Below, in pieces: positions 59,617 to 64,000 of a stretch of 64,000 nt of DNA. Position numbers and translations under genes: made by a program. Origin of the DNA: Desulfamplus sp. (lineage in GTDB: Bacteria; Desulfobacterota; Desulfobacteria; Desulfobacterales; Desulfobacteraceae); NCBI GenBank assembly GCA_015232455.1, contig JADFZQ010000009.1, forward strand, positions 1-64,000, in the 5' to 3' direction. The stretch's first letter is position 1. Each line of letters begins with the position of its first letter. The notes beneath the pieces are model-generated. The model worked only from the letters and a program-made list of their open reading frames with translations. It was not told the origin of the DNA and searched no databases.

Positions 59617-62600
59617 TTAAAATTCAATCTTTTTAATTGTCTCTCCTGATTGGAACTGTAAATTTTTAAAATGGGTAACTGAATCTGCTTTTGTCCATAG
59701 TCCTATATATCCACTTAAATCTCTTGTAGCCTCAAACTCCATAATCAACTCATTGTTTATAAAGCCTTTAAATGTTCTGCTGCTGATTTCAATTTTTAAA
59801 AGATGCCATTCATTTGAATTGATTTTCTTTTTGGTAATACTCCGCTGATAACGCTTACATTTATCAAATTCAAACAGAATTACGTTATCTTCAATAGCAT
59901 TAATTCTGAACACAAAAAAATTGCAAACATCTTTTATTCCAAGAGCAAGTCCTCCTGCTTGGTCAATACTTCCTGAAACTGGTTTTACAAAAACAGATGC
60001 ATCACCTTCTGAAAAACGACTATCTTTGGCAATTGCAAAAGGAAAATAGTAATAGGCTTCGATATTATCCAAAAATTCCTGATATGTATCTCCAAACATT
60101 TTACCCATCAGCCTTGTAACACCTGATGTAAGCATATTTCCCCATTTTGAACCATCTTGAATACAGATATTTTCCTCTCCTTCATTAGCTGTGCTCCAGA
60201 ATCCTGTATGGACATATAGCTCTTTAGGATCGCTTGCCTGTTTTTTTTCAAGAAAATTATATTCTTGTCTGAAAAAGGATTCGGTCATCTCAATTATCTG
60301 CTCCTGATTTGCAATTGCCATATCCAGAAGGCGGCTGCAAGCCAGAAGACGAGCCATCTGATCGAGTCTGTCCTCTGTGGTTACTTTGTCATAGCGCATT
60401 AGAGCTGCATCAAGTAAATCTCCTTTTAGTGATACTTCAAATCCAAGTCGTTTAAGCACATTGCCAAGAAAGTTTACTCTTAACGATCGCCTGTCATAAC
60501 TTCCTACACCTCCTGAGAATTGGAGAGTAATATAATTTTGATTACTATCTTCGGTGCAAAGAGTGTCAATAGTTGCAAAATGGTAGCCAAAACGTGCACT
60601 CATGTTCATATAATCATGTGCAAGAAGCACATAGCTTGGAAATGATGCGGGCATATCACCAGCAGCAGCTCCAGAAGCCATAAGAGTCATAAAGTCATTC
60701 ATATTGAAATTTATCGCACCTGCCCATGTTATTCCGGGATGAGTAAAGCCTTGCCAAACAGCTTTAAACGGGATTGATTCCACTTTATCTGGAGTTATTA
60801 TATCACAGGTTGAAAGACCATATTTAAGTCCTCCTCCCATATCAATCAGATAAAAAAATAACGGAAGATTTGCTGTAAGTTTAACAGAATTCATCCCTTT
60901 TCCCGTAGCTTCACCTAAACAAAACATCTGTTTCATAGAAAGTTCATGGGTAAACCTGATAATATCATGAATACTCTTACATCCCTCTGGTATAAAAGAT
61001 GGAGATGATGGGTCTGTAAGATTTAGAGGTGAGATGTAGTCAAGGACTCTTCTGGTTTTTTCATATACAGGGCTTTCAAACATGAGGCTTTTATGAGGCT
61101 GTATTTGTTTTTCAAGTGATTTAACAGAACCAAGCCATACCTTGGTGTTATCCGCAGACAACGTAACAGTATTAGAATTTATAAGGACTGAAGTGGCGTT
61201 ATTTGTGCCAACCAGCATCGGTACTCCAAATTCACGAGCCACAGAAGCTAAATGACTGGTTGTGCTCCCCATATCTGTTATAATACCACTCAATTTGTTT
61301 ATTATTTGAGCATAATTGGGTGAGGCTGTTTTGCTGACAAGAATTGATCCCGCAGGAATATCTTTTAATTTCATATCAGTACCAGCAACGAAAATATTAC
61401 CTATTGCCACTCCTGACGATGCAGATTTACCTCCTGTAAGAAGAATCGGATATTCAATCTCATTAACTTCATTGTTTTTTTCATTGGCTTTGGGTTTAGT
61501 TATATGAAGAGGTCGTGATTGAAGAATAAAAAGTTTTTCATTTTTATCAATTGCCCATTCCACATCTTGTGGAGAACCAAAATAGTTCTCAAGTATTAAT
61601 CCATAGTCTTTGAGCTTAAATATGGCATTATCATCAATAGTGGATATTTCTCTTTCATATAGCGGTGTTTTTTGAAGCCCAATACCACCATCGCTTAAAT
61701 TTACCATTCTGAACTCCTTTAAACTCAACTGTTTTTCCAGAATAATATTATTTTTTATGTCTGCTACAAACACGTCTGGTGCTGCACTTCCATCAACTAA
61801 ATATTCACCAAGTCCAAAAATCGCATTTATTTTAACCGTATCAGAATGAGGTGCTGATGGATTTCTTGTGTAAAGCACACCACTGACTTTTGGATCAAGC
61901 ATTACAATGGCTGCTACACACATTGGAGTCTCTCTGTCATCAAGACCGTAATGTATTCTGTAAGATATTGCTCTGGCTGAATACTTACTTGCAATGACTT
62001 TTTTATAGGCATGAATGATTTTGTCCTTACTTACATTCAGTTCTGTTGAATACTGACCCGCAAATGACGCTTCTGTATCTTCACCTATAGCACTACTTCT
62101 TAACGCAATGTTTATACCTTTACCAATCTTTTGCTCAAGAGATTCATAGGCTTGAATAATTGCAGTTTCAATTTCTGGAGGAACAGGAGATTTAATAATC
62201 CTATCCATTATTTTGAAACTTATTTGTTCAATATAATCTTCTGCTTCAACAGATATTTGTTGCAGAGCCTCTGAAATATACGTTGTAAGGTGGTTTACCT
62301 CCATGAAATGATGAAAAGCATAAGCCGTAACAGCAAATCCATCTGGAACAGCAAGACCCAGACTGTTTCGGATAAGGGCAAGATTACCAGCCTTTGAACC
62401 AGTCATCTTTTTCATCTCAGGATTAGTTATAGCATCGAAAGGAATAACAATATCTTTGCTCAAAAAATCAAATACGGGATTAAATTCCTTTTCAATGGCA
62501 TCACCAAGTGAATCCTTTACCTTTGTTAGTGATGATATATCTTTTTCCGACAGCTTTTCAAACGATTCTATAATACCGCTTACAGCGTTAAACAGCTTTT

Positions 62601-62802
62601 GATATTGAACTTTTACCCATTGCAGAGTGAAAGCTTTACCTCCATAATAGGCTTCTTCCATATCTGCAATAATATGCAGAGCTATGTAGTTATTTTTGAG
62701 TAATTCTCTGAACTGACGATATTTTTCAGTCTGTTCTCCCTCAACAGGTGCAAGTAGTTTACAACTCTCTTCTTGTTTAAAAAAATTAAATATCTTGAGC
62801 AT
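59617..62802 (-). CDS. PEP synthase/PPDK-like protein with C-terminal LamG/DUF1080-like domain
   Basis: MTGSKAGNLALIRNSLGLAVPDGFAVTAYAF; LRSSAIGEDTEASFAGQYST; GIITDMGSTTSHLASVAREFGVPMLVG; C-terminal beta-rich SEGDASVFVKPVSGSIDQAGGLALGI. Confidence 0.85.
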   Translation of the reverse strand: MLKIFNFFKQEESCKLLAPVEGEQTEKYRQFRELLKNNYIALHIIADMEEAYYGGKAFTLQWVKVQYQKLFNAVSGIIESFEKLSEKDISSLTKVKDSLGDAIEKEFNPVFDFLSKDIVIPFDAITNPEMKKMTGSKAGNLALIRNSLGLAVPDGFAVTAYAFHHFMEVNHLTTYISEALQQISVEAEDYIEQISFKIMDRIIKSPVPPEIETAIIQAYESLEQKIGKGINIALRSSAIGEDTEASFAGQYSTELNVSKDKIIHAYKKVIASKYSARAISYRIHYGLDDRETPMCVAAIVMLDPKVSGVLYTRNPSAPHSDTVKINAIFGLGEYLVDGSAAPDVFVADIKNNIILEKQLSLKEFRMVNLSDGGIGLQKTPLYEREISTIDDNAIFKLKDYGLILENYFGSPQDVEWAIDKNEKLFILQSRPLHITKPKANEKNNEVNEIEYPILLTGGKSASSGVAIGNIFVAGTDMKLKDIPAGSILVSKTASPNYAQIINKLSGIITDMGSTTSHLASVAREFGVPMLVGTNNATSVLINSNTVTLSADNTKVWLGSVKSLEKQIQPHKSLMFESPVYEKTRRVLDYISPLNLTDPSSPSFIPEGCKSIHDIIRFTHELSMKQMFCLGEATGKGMNSVKLTANLPLFFYLIDMGGGLKYGLSTCDIITPDKVESIPFKAVWQGFTHPGITWAGAINFNMNDFMTLMASGAAAGDMPASFPSYVLLAHDYMNMSARFGYHFATIDTLCTEDSNQNYITLQFSGGVGSYDRRSLRVNFLGNVLKRLGFEVSLKGDLLDAALMRYDKVTTEDRLDQMARLLACSRLLDMAIANQEQIIEMTESFFRQEYNFLEKKQASDPKELYVHTGFWSTANEGEENICIQDGSKWGNMLTSGVTRLMGKMFGDTYQEFLDNIEAYYYFPFAIAKDSRFSEGDASVFVKPVSGSIDQAGGLALGIKDVCNFFVFRINAIEDNVILFEFDKCKRYQRSITKKKINSNEWHLLKIEISSRTFKGFINNELIMEFEATRDLSGYIGLWTKADSVTHFKNLQFQSGETIKKIEF

Positions 62803-62838
62803 ATTTTCCTCTATTTATTTCTGTTTTCATAAAAAATT

Positions 62839-64000
62839 TTAAAATAGATTCCAGATAATCCCTGCTACACCTGAGATTGCGATGACTTTTATCATTCCCA
62901 TTTTAAGCCACTGCATAGCTACAAACGACAAGATTCCTAAAATAACTGCAAACCAGTTGAATCCACCTGTTTGAGGAAATATCACATACATTCCAAACCA
63001 GACCGCAAGATTTAGAATAACTCCTACAACCGCAGCAGTAATACCAGATAGAGCAGAGCCAAGTTTCTGGTTATCACGGAATTTTTCAATGTAGGGAGCA
63101 CCTAAAAGAATGAACATAAAGCAAGGTAAAAATGTAAAGTAGGTGGCTGTCAACGAACCTATAAAAGCACCAAATAAAGGGCTGAAATCTCCATGATAGT
63201 TCCAGCCAGCCATAAATCCTACAAACTGAACCACCATAATAAGAGGACCAGGAGTTGTCTCTGCAAGTCCAAGTCCGTCCATCATTTGAGGTCTTGTAAG
63301 CCACGCATATTGCTCAACTCCAGCCTGAGCAATATAAGCAAGCACTGAATATGCTCCTCCAAAGGTCATAAAAGCAGCTTTAGTGAAAAACAGAGCTTCT
63401 GTATAAAAGACTTTTTGGGCAGACAAAATATAAAGTATGGTAATAGGTATCACCCAAAGTAAAACAAAAGCGACCATGACTCCTATACTTTGTGCAGTTG
63501 ATGGATAGATATGACACTCATTTGTGTCGCTTTCATCTTCACAGATAACAACATATCCCTCATCATCAAGACCTTGTAAATCTTTTGATTTTGTAGTTTG
63601 GAACTTATCAGGAGATATAATACTTCCAGCTATACCGATAATTCCAGCTGCAATGATAATTACAGGAAAAGGGATTTTGAGGAAAAAGATGGCGATAAAA
63701 GATAAGGCTGCAATAGAGGTAAGTAGTGAATTTTTAAGAGATTTTTTTCCTATTTTGATAAGTGCTGCAAAGACAATAGCCATAACTGATGCTTTTAAGC
63801 CGTTAAAAAAAGATTCGACCAGAAAAACATTTCCAAATTGGGCATAAATATAACTCAAGGCAAACAGAATAAACATGGAGGGAATGACAAACAGAGAACC
63901 AGCTACAATACCGCCCGGAATTTTATGAAGCAGCCAACCAATGTAAATTGTAAGCTGCTGTGCTTCGGGACCGGGCAGTAGCATACAGTAGTTGAGAGCA
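62839..64000 (-). CDS. chrA: Chromate transporter ChrA (5' end beyond window)
   Basis: Open frame to edge, ALNYCMLLPGPEAQQLTIYIGWLLHKIPGGIVAG; GLAETTPGPLIMVVQFVGFMAGW. Confidence 0.93.
   Translation of the reverse strand, partial: ALNYCMLLPGPEAQQLTIYIGWLLHKIPGGIVAGSLFVIPSMFILFALSYIYAQFGNVFLVESFFNGLKASVMAIVFAALIKIGKKSLKNSLLTSIAALSFIAIFFLKIPFPVIIIAAGIIGIAGSIISPDKFQTTKSKDLQGLDDEGYVVICEDESDTNECHIYPSTAQSIGVMVAFVLLWVIPITILYILSAQKVFYTEALFFTKAAFMTFGGAYSVLAYIAQAGVEQYAWLTRPQMMDGLGLAETTPGPLIMVVQFVGFMAGWNYHGDFSPLFGAFIGSLTATYFTFLPCFMFILLGAPYIEKFRDNQKLGSALSGITAAVVGVILNLAVWFGMYVIFPQTGGFNWFAVILGILSFVAMQWLKMGMIKVIAISGVAGIIWNLF

Overview
AT-rich bacterial chromosomal window, probably a deltaproteobacterium/Desulfobacterota (tentative: based on gene content and style only). 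From left to right: two large Ig-like (Big_1/invasin-type) surface proteins downstream of a pilMNOPQ type IV pilus operon; a sensor kinase/sigma54 response-regulator pair; a saccharopine-dehydrogenase-like gene plus a fused ADP-forming acyl-CoA synthetase; a compact chemotaxis cluster (cheA, cheD, HDOD, cheY, cheX, cheB) without cheW, cheR or MCP genes; a cobalamin riboswitch with terminator driving a btuC/btuD-like transporter; a ~6 kb restriction-modification/toxin-antitoxin island; then an SAM methyltransferase, btuF-like binding protein, cobI, cbiET and cobM; and housekeeping genes (alaC-like, yebC, rlmE, radA), a TetR/metallo-hydrolase pair, an MFS transporter, HD protein, a PEP-synthase-like fusion and chrA (cut by the window edge). 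The strongest unexplained signals are: (1) three near-consensus ParB parS sites plus one degenerate site, all within 36.8-47.2 kb, together with 13 KOPS-like GGGNAGGG octamers confined to 35.5-49.0 kb. Every octamer left of 41.75 kb is on the minus strand and every one right of 46.1 kb is on the plus strand, as expected of an origin-proximal or centromere-like divergence point. (2) A toxin-antitoxin island in which three intact antitoxin genes are each followed by a toxin ORF cut off after its first 12-27 codons, a pattern suggesting selective toxin erosion. (3) A dispersed intergenic MITE-like repeat with terminal inverted repeats and an internal GTAGAGACGCAC...GTGCGTCTCTAC hairpin. All calls were made by eye; no database search was run.
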